Assembly: GCA_015075405.1 (NCBI GenBank)
Contig: JABTUK010000002.1
Location: 744,001 to 808,000, forward strand
Source of the DNA: Anaerolineales bacterium
GTDB taxonomy: Bacteria; Chloroflexota; Anaerolineae; 4572-78; J111
Reading direction: 5' to 3'
DNA length: 64,000 nt
Positions 17,848 through 26,613 of this stretch are shown piece after piece. Under the pieces are notes generated by a model, which was given only the letters and a program-made list of their open reading frames with translations, was not told the origin of the DNA and did not search any database. Each line of letters starts with the position of its first letter. Within the stretch, counting starts at the first letter, position 1. The position numbers and the translations under genes are program-made.

Positions 17848-18549
17848 ATGTCAGACGCCGATTTGTTAATCCGTTACAATTATGATGCGTTTGTACCCGA
17901 GAAGTTTGAGCCGTGGCTGCGGTTCGACGAGAGTCCCCCACTGGGCCAACCGGCTCCGGATTTTCCACTCACCCGCCTGGATGGAACCACCACACGCCTC
18001 AGCGAAATCTGGTCAGCCCACCTCTATACTATTGTTGAATTCGGCAGCTTTACTTGACCTTACTGCGGGATGGCGGCGCCATCCATGAATACCCTGGCCG
18101 ATCGTTACGCCGCTCAGGGGGTCGGTTCGATCTTTCTCTACACCCATGAAGCCCACCCCGGCGAAAATTATCCCCACCATACCTCAATGGAACAAAAGCT
18201 CCGGCACGCCCAAGCTCTACGCGATGTGCTCAAGGTTACCCGCCCCATATTAGTGGATGCGCTGGATGGAGCCTGCCACCGGGCCTATGGCTCCATGCCC
18301 AATATGAGTTGGATTTTTAACCGGTCGGGAACTCCCATATACAAGTCGGATTGGACGGATACGCGCAGTGTGGCCAATGCCATTGACTACTTCTTGGATG
18401 TGCTGGAGCGGCGGCGAAACCAGGAGAAACTGGCGCCTTTCCAGGTTGAGCGTCTGGATTACCGGATTCAGGATCAGGCAGCCTTTTATAAGGGTCTGGC
18501 CCGGAATGGCCCTAAGGCGGTTGAGGAGTTTCGCCGGGCGTTTGGTTAA
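17848..18549 (+). CDS. Deiodinase-like thioredoxin-fold protein; candidate selenoprotein (TGA = Sec at residue 70)
   Basis: ATG 17848 with GAAGGAG at 17832-17838. The frame is open to 18549 except for TGA 18055-18057. Reading it as Sec gives 233 residues with the motif FGSFT-U-PYCG, which matches the FGSxTUP active site of iodothyronine deiodinase-like proteins. Further on comes SIFLYTHEAHPGE, matching the family's YIEEAH segment. The N-terminus has GQPAPDFPLTRLDG, the redoxin entry motif. U and C make a UxxC redox pair. No frameshift is present, unlike the gene before. A perfect hairpin at 18068-18084 sits where a bSECIS should. Bacterial members are thought to be thiol or peroxide reductases; deiodination is not implied. 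If not decoded as Sec, the gene would be split at 18057. Sec machinery is not in the window. Confidence 0.7.
18068..18084 (+). promoter_or_regulatory. Candidate bacterial SECIS hairpin of the deiodinase-like gene
   Basis: GGATGGC (18068-18074) and GCCATCC (18078-18084) form a perfect 7-bp stem with loop GGC. The loop begins 18 bases after the TGA and starts with G, which fits the bSECIS rules (loop of 3-14 bases, early G, 16-37 bases from UGA). Confidence 0.55.
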
Positions 18550-18571
18550 AAGCTGATAAAGGGGACACGCG

Positions 18572-19291
18572 ATGCGACGAACAATTCCGATCGGCATAGG
18601 AATGCTGCTGGGGGTCATGATCGGGGGACTACTTTTTCTCTTGATTAAAAGTGGCGTACTTCCGCGGCTAACCCAGGCTGAAACCCTTCCCCCAGTGATG
18701 GCGACGGTCAACGGTGTGGCCATTACCCGAGAGATGGTTGAAAAGGAAATCACCGTCAGCCGCTTCAATGTCGCCAGTCCCCTGTCGCCTTTAACCGGAG
18801 CTGATTTGGACCGGGCGACTGACGAAGCCCTCAACCAACTCATCACTCGACAATTGGTGATGCAGGCAGCCAGCCGTCAAAATTTTGTTCTGGATGAAGC
18901 GGTAATCGAAAGCCGGGTTGAATTGTTGTTTGGGGCCAATGGGGATCAGGCCTTAGACGCTGCGCTGCGTCAAGCCGGTGCTACTCACGCCGATTTGACC
19001 TGGTGGGTGCGGGAACTGACTACCGTTGAAGTGTTTACGATCAAGGTGATTATGGCCGGGGCAGCGCCGGAGGAACGGCAGCAAGTTTACAATGACTGGC
19101 TCAATGCCCAACGAACTGCCGCTAACATCAAAACCTATCTGCACGGGGAGGAACAAAGCCTGCTGGCCCTGATGGGCGAACCTGCTCCCAATTTTACGTT
19201 AACCACATTACAGGCTACTTTTAAAGTTAGCCCCAGCGAATTTTACCTGTTTGGCCGCTATTTGACAATCGGCTATATCCCTTGTGTTTGA
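18572..19291 (+). CDS. Membrane-anchored SurA-like N-domain protein, redoxin C-terminus truncated
   Basis: 239 residues, ATG start with AAGGGG upstream, 22 bases after the deiodinase-like gene. A signal anchor (residues ~5-25, GMLLGVMIGGLLFLLIK) is followed by a SurA_N-like domain (ATVNGVAITREMVEKE, then helices rich in Arg/Gln to about residue 190) typical of periplasmic chaperone or peptidyl-prolyl isomerase proteins. The end begins a redoxin domain (GEPAPNFTLTTLQ) but then continues for only ~25 unrelated residues to a stop, without a CxxC. The thioredoxin half thus appears lost. It probably once combined chaperone and redox functions outside the membrane, which matches its neighbours. Confidence 0.65.
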   Translation: MRRTIPIGIGMLLGVMIGGLLFLLIKSGVLPRLTQAETLPPVMATVNGVAITREMVEKEITVSRFNVASPLSPLTGADLDRATDEALNQLITRQLVMQAASRQNFVLDEAVIESRVELLFGANGDQALDAALRQAGATHADLTWWVRELTTVEVFTIKVIMAGAAPEERQQVYNDWLNAQRTAANIKTYLHGEEQSLLALMGEPAPNFTLTTLQATFKVSPSEFYLFGRYLTIGYIPCV

Positions 19292-19432
19292 GATTATTTG
19301 ATAATATCGTCCAGGAGGGGTATTATTTTGTAAACTGTCCATTCATAGTTGTCGAAACGCCAAGCTTTCTTTGTTATCTCATCGCCCATCATAGCCAGTT
19401 TCAAGCTGATAGACTGCAACAGGTCAGTTGAA

Positions 19433-21448
19433 ATGAAAATGCGCCTTTCTCTTCGCCCAAACCTGACCCGATGGTTGGATCGCTGGCAGCCCGCCGAGCC
19501 GGTTGTTCTCGGCGGGGCCGCGCTTCTGGTCGGTCTGGTCAGTGGAGCCGGAGTGTGGCTCTTCAAGCAATTGATTGAGCTGGCCTATTTACTCGCCTTT
19601 GGTAAATTTGGCGGAGCTTTAAGCCCTCTAGGGGGGTGGACCGTTTTTCTCATCCCGGTTGTGGGGGGCCTGGTCGTTGGCCTGATGCTGCATTTCTTCA
19701 TTGGCGAGGAACGGCATCATGGCGTGGCGGGTATTATGGAAGCCGTTGCCCTGGCGGGAGGGCGATTACGTTACCAACGTATCCCGGTCAAAACTGCTGC
19801 CGCTGCTCTCTCCATCGGCTTCGGCGCATCCGTTGGACCGGAAGATCCGTCCGTTCAAGTTGGAGCAAATCTCGGCTCGATGTTCGGACAATTTCTACAC
19901 CTCTCCGACGACCGGGTGCGAACACTGGTAGCAGCGGGTGCGGCCGGCGGCATTGCCGCTGCCTTCAATGCGCCGATTGCCGGCCTTTTCTTTGCCCTGG
20001 AGATAATCCTGGGCGAAGTTGGCAGTAGCGCCGTCGGCGCTGTGATCCTAGCTGCCGTCATTTCAGCCGTTTTTACCCAAGCTGTGGCCGGACCTGAACC
20101 GGCCTTTCATATTCCAGCCTATGCCTTTCACTCGGCCTGGGAATTACCCTTGTACCTGGCTCTTGGCCTACTGGCCGGGCCGATTGCAGCCCTTTACATC
20201 CGTTTAATCTATCTAGCCCAGGATACTTTTCACCGCTTGCACGTCCCCCGTTGGCTCAAGCCAGCTATGGCCGGCCTGATTGTTGGCCTTGTGGGTATAT
20301 TTTTATCCCAGGTATTTGGGGTCGGCTATGAGACCATCGAGCAAACCCTGAGTAACCAATCATTGCCGGTAACTCTGTTACTTACCCTGCTCATAGCCAA
20401 GCTGGTTCTAACGCCGGTTAGCATTGGGGGCGGCTTTCCCGGCGGGGTGTTTGCCCCCGCGTTGTTTTTGGGAGCCACGTTAGGCGCAGCTTTTGGGCAA
20501 ATCGCCACCGGACTCTTTCCTTTACTTAACCTTGATCCGCCGGCCTTTGCCCTGGTTGGAATGGCGGCGGCGCTCGCCGGAACGGTGCATGCGCCTCTGA
20601 CCGCCATTATTCTCCTCTTTGAAATGACTAATGATTACCACATCATTTTGCCGTTGATGTTCGCGGTGGTTGTCAGCTTGCTGATCTCTCAGCGCATCCA
20701 GCCCGACTCCGTCTATGCCCTGGGCTTGGCCCGAAAAGGCATTCGCCTGGAACGGGGACGTGATGTGGAAGTGCTGGAGGCCATCACGGTTGGCGAAGTG
20801 ATGCGCACCGATATGCCCGTTTTGCGGGAAACGGACTCTTTGGAAGCTGCCGCCGCAGTCTTGATGCAAACCCGGCATCACGGCCTACCCGTATTGAACC
20901 TCGCTGGCGAATTGACCGGTGTCTTCACCGTTCAAGATTTGGAACAAGCCAGTGATCCAGACAACCCCTCCCTAACCGTCGGCCAGGTTTGCACGCGCGA
21001 GTTGCTCACCGCCTATCCGGATGAAGCCATTGGGGTGGCTCTCCGCCGGATGGGAACCCGCGATATTGGCCGCTTGCCTGTCATCGCCCGCGACAATCCT
21101 CGCTGTCTGGTGGGGCTGCTGCGCCGGGCCGATTTGGTCCGCGCTTATGATGTGGCCTTGACTCGGCGGGCAGCCATGCGCCATCGTGCTCAACAAGTGC
21201 GCCTGGGAGCTTTTAGTGGGACCTATGTCGAAGAATTTACGATAAAAGCGGGGGCGCCGTGTATCGGCCATGCCATCCACGAGGTAACATGGCCAGGTAG
21301 CTGCATAATTGCCAGTATTCGTCGCGGCCGCCAGGTCCTGATTCCACACGGTGATACCGTTATAAAGGAAGGGGACGTTCTGATCACCGTCATTGAAAGC
21401 GAGGTGCGTGAAGATTTGCGGCGTCTCTGCCTGCCCGACGTCCCCTGA
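19433..21448 (+). CDS. ClC-type chloride channel/transporter with CBS pair and TrkA-C domain
   Basis: About 672 residues from ATG 19433. The frame is open back to a TTG at 19349, but the extension is not family-like. The voltage-gated ClC core (residues ~15-430) shows the GPEDP version of the GxEGP gating motif and GGFPGGVFAP in place of GxFxP. Two CBS domains follow (~450-570, VGEVMRTDMPVL and VGQVCTRELLTAY), then a TrkA-C/RCK-C domain (~595-665). ClC proteins move chloride, often in exchange for protons; CBS and TrkA-C parts are regulatory and bind nucleotides or other ligands. It sits within the redox island, but no direct link is visible. Confidence 0.9.
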   Translation: MKMRLSLRPNLTRWLDRWQPAEPVVLGGAALLVGLVSGAGVWLFKQLIELAYLLAFGKFGGALSPLGGWTVFLIPVVGGLVVGLMLHFFIGEERHHGVAGIMEAVALAGGRLRYQRIPVKTAAAALSIGFGASVGPEDPSVQVGANLGSMFGQFLHLSDDRVRTLVAAGAAGGIAAAFNAPIAGLFFALEIILGEVGSSAVGAVILAAVISAVFTQAVAGPEPAFHIPAYAFHSAWELPLYLALGLLAGPIAALYIRLIYLAQDTFHRLHVPRWLKPAMAGLIVGLVGIFLSQVFGVGYETIEQTLSNQSLPVTLLLTLLIAKLVLTPVSIGGGFPGGVFAPALFLGATLGAAFGQIATGLFPLLNLDPPAFALVGMAAALAGTVHAPLTAIILLFEMTNDYHIILPLMFAVVVSLLISQRIQPDSVYALGLARKGIRLERGRDVEVLEAITVGEVMRTDMPVLRETDSLEAAAAVLMQTRHHGLPVLNLAGELTGVFTVQDLEQASDPDNPSLTVGQVCTRELLTAYPDEAIGVALRRMGTRDIGRLPVIARDNPRCLVGLLRRADLVRAYDVALTRRAAMRHRAQQVRLGAFSGTYVEEFTIKAGAPCIGHAIHEVTWPGSCIIASIRRGRQVLIPHGDTVIKEGDVLITVIESEVREDLRRLCLPDVP

Positions 21449-21452
21449 ACGA

Positions 21453-21662
21453 TTAAGCCAGCTTTGAGCAAGGGGTCGAAACCTGTGCGGTGGCGGTTGG
21501 TTCCGCTCCCGGTTTTGTCACCGCTACCTGCTTCTGATTCGAAGCATTGGTTGCCGCAGTGGCAACCTCCTGGCCGGGGTCAGGCGGTTCTGGTGAAGCG
21601 TATGCGCAACCGGCCAGCCATAGGGCCAGTCCGGCCAGCCAAACTCTCCTCAGCACATTCAT
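21453..21662 (-). CDS. Small lipoprotein of the TlpA-CcdA operon
   Basis: 69 residues from ATG 21662, chosen because GGAGGT lies six bases upstream. The longer frame to 21722 would run into the ccdA gene. The signal peptide ends in the lipobox LAGC (Cys 19), then a short Pro/Glu/Thr-rich tail. No domain is recognised. It follows ccdA by 26 bases and converges with the ClC gene. It may be a small anchored component of the thiol pathway or simply a surface lipoprotein. Confidence 0.6.
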   Translation of the reverse strand: MNVLRRVWLAGLALWLAGCAYASPEPPDPGQEVATAATNASNQKQVAVTKPGAEPTATAQVSTPCSKLA

Positions 21663-21688
21663 CGCTAAACCTCCATACTTTCGTTGAG

Positions 21689-22372
21689 CTATCGGCTTAA
21701 GAAAAGCGTGATAACCGCCCAATTACTCCACAAATCGTAAAGGCCAATAGCGACGAGCAATATCCCACCGATGAGATTGATCAGGCGGGCATGTAGGGCA
21801 AACTGGCGGGTAATCCAGCGCTGTCCTGCCCCGGAGAGAAATGACAAGATGAGCAGGGGCAGCCCAAAACCGACGCCAAACCACAAAAAAACCGCCAACT
21901 GGTTCAAGGCTTCGCTGGCTGTCAGCGAGAGGGCAAAAATACCGACCACCAGCGGCCCCGAACAGGGTAAGGCAATCGGCCCATAGAGCAGGCCATAGAT
22001 AAAGGCATTGATATAGGGGTTTGATAACAGGGGTATCTGAAACTGCGGCAGGCCCTTGAAGGGGTTGCGGTCCAGGAGCAGCATCACCCCCAAGCCAATG
22101 ATCAATACATCGGCCAGAGGGATCACCACGGCCAACGCCCGGCCTACGGAGATAGACAACAAAGCGATGACCAAGCCCAGGGCCAGCATCATCGTCAGAA
22201 CGCCGGCCAGTACAAAAAAACCGAGAAAATAGCGCCCGTAGCGGCGGCGGGCCAACCCTTCCTGCCCGCCGCTCAGATAGGCCAAATAGCCGGGATAAAG
22301 AGGCAAAACGCACGGGCTGGTGGTCGCCAACAAGCCCAATGAAATGGAGGTCAAGATGGAGTCCGTCATCAT
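21689..22372 (-). CDS. ccdA: CcdA/DsbD-type thiol-disulfide transporter, paralogue 1
   Basis: 227 residues with about six membrane segments. The conserved cysteines appear in SPCVLPLYPGY near the N-terminus and in LPCSGPL in the middle, the hallmark pair of CcdA/DsbD transmembrane domains, which carry electrons from cytoplasmic thioredoxin to extracytoplasmic thiol proteins. It is in an operon downstream of a TlpA-like lipoprotein, its likely partner, with a 12-base gap. A second, more canonical CcdA is at 28691-29425. Confidence 0.85.
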   Translation of the reverse strand: MMTDSILTSISLGLLATTSPCVLPLYPGYLAYLSGGQEGLARRRYGRYFLGFFVLAGVLTMMLALGLVIALLSISVGRALAVVIPLADVLIIGLGVMLLLDRNPFKGLPQFQIPLLSNPYINAFIYGLLYGPIALPCSGPLVVGIFALSLTASEALNQLAVFLWFGVGFGLPLLILSFLSGAGQRWITRQFALHARLINLIGGILLVAIGLYDLWSNWAVITLFLSR

Positions 22373-22384
22373 CTCTTTTGCGCC

Positions 22385-23200
22385 TTAACCTTCATTCAAA
22401 AAGGGCGTTAAAGCCTCTTGCAAGGTTTGGGCCTCTTTTTGGCCAAAGGGTAGTAGATGAACCTCACCTTGACGGTCTATGATGAGCATTGGGGTTGAAG
22501 GCGGGTTCAAGAATTGCGCGCCGTAAAGCTGGCCGATTTCACGGGATACCTCGGCCGGAGCTACGGCGTAACGCCAATCAAAGCCGTTTTGATTGGCGTG
22601 AGCCTGGAGTAATTCAGCATCTTCGTTGGGGTCAATATCCAGAGCCAGGCTGACTAAATCCTCTCGTTCCCCCAGCAGTTCGTGCAGGGCGCGAACCTGC
22701 CCTTGCTGCCGTAAGCAGAGCGGGCACCAGACGGCCATGGTTTCCACCAGCACCACCTTGCCCTTAAAATCGGCAATTTTGAAGGTTTGGCCGCTATTGA
22801 CATCGGTCAATTCCGCCTTGAACCAGGCCGGGGCGGTCATGGCTTCGTCACCAGATTTATTTTCTGCCATGGCCTCATCCGTAGCCTCTTTGGCCAGCAT
22901 GGCTTCCTCGGTGGGCGCTTTTTCCATCACCGTTTCTTCAGTCGGGGCTTTTTCGGCCACCATTGCCTCATCAGTGGCTTTCTGTTCCACTGGGGCTTCG
23001 TCGGTGGTCTGATCGGCTACGGCTTCAGCCCCGGCTTTCTCCTCCATAACCTCCTCGGTCGAGCCTGGTTTCTCGGCCATCACTGTTTCAGCGGGAGCTT
23101 CCGGCTGGGTAGCCGATGGAGGGGTTGACGCTGTGCCGCAAGCGGAAACAAGCATGGCGACCAGCAATAGCAACCCACCTACAACATTTTTGACACGCAT
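22385..23200 (-). CDS. TlpA-like thioredoxin-fold lipoprotein with Glu/Ala-rich linker
   Basis: 271 residues from ATG 23200, selected by GGAGG at 23204-23208; the upstream extension to 23260 is unlikely. The lipobox is VSAC, followed by a ~100-residue low-complexity linker with repeated EE/EKAPTEE units and then a TlpA/redoxin domain (about 130-270). The active site is AVWCPLCLRQ (CxxC), with a cis-Pro region PPSTPML. It is anchored outside the membrane and would be kept reduced by the CcdA protein encoded next. The 9-bp dyad at 23232-23251 lies in its upstream region. Confidence 0.85.
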   Translation of the reverse strand: MRVKNVVGGLLLLVAMLVSACGTASTPPSATQPEAPAETVMAEKPGSTEEVMEEKAGAEAVADQTTDEAPVEQKATDEAMVAEKAPTEETVMEKAPTEEAMLAKEATDEAMAENKSGDEAMTAPAWFKAELTDVNSGQTFKIADFKGKVVLVETMAVWCPLCLRQQGQVRALHELLGEREDLVSLALDIDPNEDAELLQAHANQNGFDWRYAVAPAEVSREIGQLYGAQFLNPPSTPMLIIDRQGEVHLLPFGQKEAQTLQEALTPFLNEG

Positions 23201-23231
23201 ACATCCTCCGGACGATTGTTGGGTTTGGTTA

Positions 23232-23251
23232 ACTGTTGAGACCTCAACAGT
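23232..23251. promoter_or_regulatory. Operator-like dyad ACTGTTGAG-N2-CTCAACAGT
   Basis: Perfect 9-bp arms with a 2-base spacer, 31 bases upstream of the TlpA-like start. It could be a repressor or Crp/Fnr-type site (GTTGA-N4-TCAAC) or a leader hairpin. A TTGTAAG half-site on the minus strand lies next to it, near 23266. Confidence 0.4.
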
Positions 23252-23366
23252 ATCGCCCAAAGTTCTTACAAATTACTTAACAAATCCTTACTGTTTGCCC
23301 CTATTTGAGGAGGATGGAAAATGTCTTTACAGACCAAGCTGGCGCATGATACTGGCTGCATCCTGG

Positions 23367-23479
23367 TATACTAAACGCACGCTAAAATTTCAGAAATTTC
23401 CGTAGGACGGCATCCCTATGCCGTCCGCTAACGCATAGGGATGCGTCAGTTACGGAAATTTTGAAATGCGTTGGGTATA
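23367..23479. mobile_element. MITE-like element, copy A (113 bp)
   Basis: Bounded by TATA at both ends. Imperfect terminal inverted repeats start TATACTAAACGCACGCTAAA and, on the other strand, TATACCCAACGCATTTCAAA. The middle has two hairpins: GGACGGCATCCCTATGCCGTCC, and an imperfect one around gcataggGATGCGTCA. Two more copies are at 32159-32262 and 40698-40794. No coding capacity. It abuts a truncated TPR gene. Confidence 0.75.
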
Positions 23480-23480
23480 G

Positions 23481-23762
23481 TTGCGTTCGCTGGCACTATT
23501 GGCTCAATGGGAAGGAAATATTGCTCAGGCCATTGCCTATTTAGAGGAGGTCTATACCCTGGCTGAAGCGATTGGCCTATGGGGTGAGCAGTGGTAGCTT
23601 CTGGCAAAACTGGGGGCGTTGTATCAAAAGCAAGGGGATGAAGATAAGGCCCAGCCAGCGTTGAGGCAGGCCAGAGAAATTATTCAAACCCTGGCCGTCA
23701 GCATTGACGATAAAGCTCTGCAAGTGAGATTTTTGGCGGCTGCTCACCTGGAAAGCGACTAG
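23481..23762 (+). pseudogene. C-terminal remnant of a TPR-repeat protein
   Basis: Read from 23481 the + strand gives LRSLALLAQWEGNIAQAIAY, then a TAG after LWGEQW, then LLAKLGALYQKQGDEDKAQ and a natural end at 23762 (AAAHLESD). The helical repeats resemble the TPR tail of bacterial ATPase/cyclase or transcriptional regulators. It has no start and one internal stop, and its 5' side ends one base from the MITE. It is thus the leftover of a gene cut by insertion or deletion. Confidence 0.6.
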
Positions 23763-23927
23763 CTGCTTAAAAGGTGAGCAGCCACAGGTCGGCGTTGGTG
23801 GGGGTGGCTGGCGGGTGGCTGTGGGGGCCTCGGCAACGGGGGCTGGGGTGACAGCCGGTTCGGCTGTGTCACAGGCGGTCAAAAGGATAGCTAACAGCAG
23901 GGCCACCCATAGAAGATATTTCAGCAT
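23577..23927 (-). CDS. Short lipoprotein, C-terminus probably chimeric
   Basis: 116 residues from ATG 23927 with AGGAGA upstream. The first ~50 residues are a clear lipoprotein start (hydrophobic core, lipobox LLTAC, then Pro/Thr/Ala-rich linker). From about residue 52, near 23770, the frame runs antisense through the TPR remnant, so the tail is unlikely to be a native domain. The original gene seems truncated by the same rearrangement. A minus-strand TTGTAAG motif lies upstream near 23988. It may still be expressed as a short anchored peptide. Confidence 0.45.
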   Translation of the reverse strand: MLKYLLWVALLLAILLTACDTAEPAVTPAPVAEAPTATRQPPPPTPTCGCSPFKQLVAFQVSSRQKSHLQSFIVNADGQGLNNFSGLPQRWLGLIFIPLLLIQRPQFCQKLPLLTP

Positions 23928-24005
23928 TGGTCTCTCCTTTGGCTTGCGTATTCGTGGTCAAGGTTAGTGTGTGGCCAAAGTCTTACAATTTTATTGCGTT
24001 ATCGT

Positions 24006-24686
24006 TTATTCCGCCGCTATCTGCTCCAGCCCCACCGGATCGAGGATGTCAATCTGTTTGCGGCCAATCTCAATCAACCGCCGGGCCTTAAAGTCGTTCA
24101 GGGTTTGGGTGGCAGTCTCACGGTAGGTGCCGATGGCCTCGGCCAAATCCTGATGGGTATAGCCCTGGATACTGCGGCTCTGCTCTTCGCTTAAGCGCAG
24201 CAGCAAGGCGGCCATCCGAGCCGGGATACTCTTGAAGGCCATATCTTCCAGCCGGGCTTCGGCTTTGTTGAGCCGGTCGGCCATCACTTTCATAAAGCGG
24301 AGGGCGACCGCCGGTTTGCTGAGAATCAATCGTTCTACGTCGTGGCGGCTCATCACACACAGCAGACAATCTTCAACGGCTTCAGCAAACTTGCTGCGCA
24401 TGCCCTGGCCGATGATACCCATTTCCCCAAAGATGGTGCCGGGGCCGAGGGTCGCTACCGTTAGCTTTTTGCCTTCCGGCGAGAGCCGATAGAGCTGCAC
24501 TCGGCCTCTTTTCAGGATAAAGAGGACTTCACTGGCATCCTCGGGCCGGTAAAAGATCTTACCTCGCCGGCAGGTGCTCATGGTCGTGGTGCGGTCCATT
24601 TCCTCCATCTCGGCTTTGGATAGCCCCTGAAACACATCGACCATGCGCAGATATTTTATTTTCTCGCTCGTGTCTATCATCGTCAT
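24006..24686 (-). CDS. Crp/Fnr family transcriptional regulator
   Basis: 226 residues. An N-terminal cyclic-nucleotide-binding-like domain (about 15-130, [13 protein letters not shown]) is followed by the dimer helix and a Crp-type winged helix (about 165-215; [19 protein letters not shown], with the recognition-helix RET). Three Cys are seen (C39, C103, C106 approximately), not in the FNR iron-sulfur spacing, so a redox or ligand signal is possible but unproven. ATG overlaps the stop of the CxxC protein gene upstream by 4 bases. Candidate targets are the GTAAG-N4-CTTAC dyads around the island. Confidence 0.88.
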   Translation of the reverse strand: MTMIDTSEKIKYLRMVDVFQGLSKAEMEEMDRTTTMSTCRRGKIFYRPEDASEVLFILKRGRVQLYRLSPEGKKLTVATLGPGTIFGEMGIIGQGMRSKFAEAVEDCLLCVMSRHDVERLILSKPAVALRFMKVMADRLNKAEARLEDMAFKSIPARMAALLLRLSEEQSRSIQGYTHQDLAEAIGTYRETATQTLNDFKARRLIEIGRKQIDILDPVGLEQIAAE

Positions 24687-24958
24687 GACTCATCCACCAA
24701 AATGGGTTTGACTCTTGCTTCTCTAGCCCACTGGGTCACCTCAGCCGGACTCGGATTGCCCAGGGAAACGATACGATTGTCGAGCATATAGGTCGGGGTA
24801 GCAAAGACCGCCTCGGGTACGATGATTTCAGGCGTATTGATATCAATGACCTCTACACCAAGATGGGGATAATCTTGGGCTACCCAGGCGGCGATACGGA
24901 GGGCTTCGACACAGCCAGAGCAGTGTTCGGTGACAAAGATTTTCAAGACCGGTTTCAT
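24683..24958 (-). CDS. Small thioredoxin/glutaredoxin-like CxxC protein
   Basis: 91 residues. The N-terminus reads [19 protein letters not shown], with a CSGC redox site after the first strand, and [10 protein letters not shown] supplies the cis-Pro loop. This is a minimal thioredoxin fold. Translation is coupled (4-base overlap) to the Crp/Fnr regulator, so the protein may sense or transmit thiol state to it; that is inference. Confidence 0.8.
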   Translation of the reverse strand: MKPVLKIFVTEHCSGCVEALRIAAWVAQDYPHLGVEVIDINTPEIIVPEAVFATPTYMLDNRIVSLGNPSPAEVTQWAREARVKPILVDES

Positions 24959-25087
24959 CCGAGTGAACCTATCCTCTCCTGAGAACGCTTAACAAAGCCT
25001 CAGCTTGCTCTATTTTTACCTTCAATTCTATCACAACCAGACGATCCAGGTAAGTAAGGATGATTACAAAAATGTATGGCGACTGGG

Positions 25088-26413
25088 TTAGCCGTCATAA
25101 ACCGTCGTATCCGGTCGAAAGGCGGCCCAGGCAAACCAGAACTGTACGTGGCTCAAGACCGGTTGAAGCTGCTTGCCGGCCAACTCTCCCTTGATCGCCC
25201 GGCCAAAGACATCCCATTCACTGCCGGTTTCATTATCGGTGATGACGCCGTCTTTATAGCTAAACGTTAGGGCTTGGCCATCTACCTCCGGGCTGAACAT
25301 AGCGGCTGAACCAACTTCTTTCGACTCCGCAATCTCGCCCTGATCCAATGCCGACACCTGGCCTGGCTCATAAAAGATAATAATCTTCTGCCCTTCAAAG
25401 GTATCTTCAATTACACCCTTTTCGGCGATGACGGATAGGGGGTAGGCCGTCGCATTTTTACCGGAGAAAACGCCCAGGACTCGCTCAGTGGCCGGCAGGC
25501 GTGGATCAGGGACGCCCAAAAACAGGAATGGCTGGGGTGAGGAGTCATAGCCGACATAAGGATTTTGACCGTAGCGACGCCCGCTGCTGGACAGCACCGT
25601 ACCATTGGGGTAAGCGGCTTTGAAATCCTTCCAGGCGACCAGTTGGGCTGAGATCAGCTCAAGCTGCGTGCCGGTGAGGTCGCCCACAATGGCCTCGCCG
25701 GTAAATTGCTGCCACCAGGACAGGGTTTTGTTGTCCCACATAATCAAGTCACTGTTACGCAGGTTGCCGGAGACGCCAAAGCGTAATACCTCGCCATTGA
25801 CCTCCCTTTTGAAGACGACGGCCGCATTACACAGCGGGCAAAAGGTGACGGCCACCGGCATACCGGCAATCTCGTCATTGGCAATCTCGTGGCGGGTCAG
25901 AATAGCCAGCGGATAGGCTTTGGCCTCATCCCCGATGGCCAGGGCAATCACCGGCTGCGCATCCACCAACCACTCGTCACCTTTGGCAATGGGCTCAAAG
26001 GTCGGGTTATCAATGGGTGGGATGCCGTCTGGGGGTGGGCCGCCGGAGAGAATGTCGCTGTAGTCGCCGCTATGCTGACAGAAGTTGGTTTTGAGGCCGC
26101 TGGTAGGCTCAACGATTTCCGCCCCGACATATCTGGCCAGGTTTTCTGCCGTCCAGACGTCCGGAGTAAATCTCACATTTATCCCGGCAAATGGATCGGT
26201 GCAATCGGTAGAGGGACCGCCGGTCTCCAGGGTTGTTTCTGCTTTTACGGTATCAATGGGGTTTTCTGCTGATGGTTCGACTTTACCGGCCGAAGCTTGA
26301 ACCATCTGACCGTTTTTCTCCTCGCTTACGGCAGATGGAGAGATAACTCCGCATTGGGTCGCAATGATTGACAGCGTCAAAATGACTGATCCTATCCAGG
26401 TAACATATTTCAT
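25088..26413 (-). CDS. DUF3179 domain-containing exported protein
   Basis: 441 residues with an N-terminal hydrophobic segment ending in ATQC, a probable lipobox. After a short linker comes the DUF3179 domain (about 85-440). Its conserved motifs include PPIDNPTFEP, YPLAILTRHEIAND, TFCPLCNAAVVF, LRNSDLIMWD, WWQQFTGEAIVG and the terminal FWFAWAAFRP. The family is common in archaea and Chloroflexota and has no proven function. The CPLC site fits a redox role. It diverges from the membrane protein gene at 26614, with the dyad 26487-26500 between them. Confidence 0.85.
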   Translation of the reverse strand: MKYVTWIGSVILTLSIIATQCGVISPSAVSEEKNGQMVQASAGKVEPSAENPIDTVKAETTLETGGPSTDCTDPFAGINVRFTPDVWTAENLARYVGAEIVEPTSGLKTNFCQHSGDYSDILSGGPPPDGIPPIDNPTFEPIAKGDEWLVDAQPVIALAIGDEAKAYPLAILTRHEIANDEIAGMPVAVTFCPLCNAAVVFKREVNGEVLRFGVSGNLRNSDLIMWDNKTLSWWQQFTGEAIVGDLTGTQLELISAQLVAWKDFKAAYPNGTVLSSSGRRYGQNPYVGYDSSPQPFLFLGVPDPRLPATERVLGVFSGKNATAYPLSVIAEKGVIEDTFEGQKIIIFYEPGQVSALDQGEIAESKEVGSAAMFSPEVDGQALTFSYKDGVITDNETGSEWDVFGRAIKGELAGKQLQPVLSHVQFWFAWAAFRPDTTVYDG

Positions 26414-26486
26414 TTTAATCTCAGGCCTTTCTCTAAAAATGTCAAAAGGTATGGTTTTATTTTACCTGATTTTAAATACCTTGAGT

Positions 26487-26500
26487 GTAAGTTAGCTTAC
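26487..26500. promoter_or_regulatory. GTAAG-N4-CTTAC dyad between divergent genes
   Basis: GTAAG TTAG CTTAC, perfect 5-bp arms. It is 74 bases from the DUF3179 start and 113 bases from the membrane protein start. Same core as at 17052-17069. Confidence 0.4.
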
Positions 26501-26613
26501 TGAAATTACCGGGTTGTTAGCCTAAAATTATACCTGTTGAAACTTTACTCAAGCGCTTGACCAGACGGTCGAGCGCAAAAAATTCACTCAATTTGATGGA
26601 GGTATAAGGAGAT

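Noticed and set aside
18070..18549. Separate gene starting at ATG 18070
   Set aside because: It lacks a ribosome binding site, starts in the middle of a thioredoxin fold right after the TGA, and is in frame with 17848. Readthrough of one gene explains it better.
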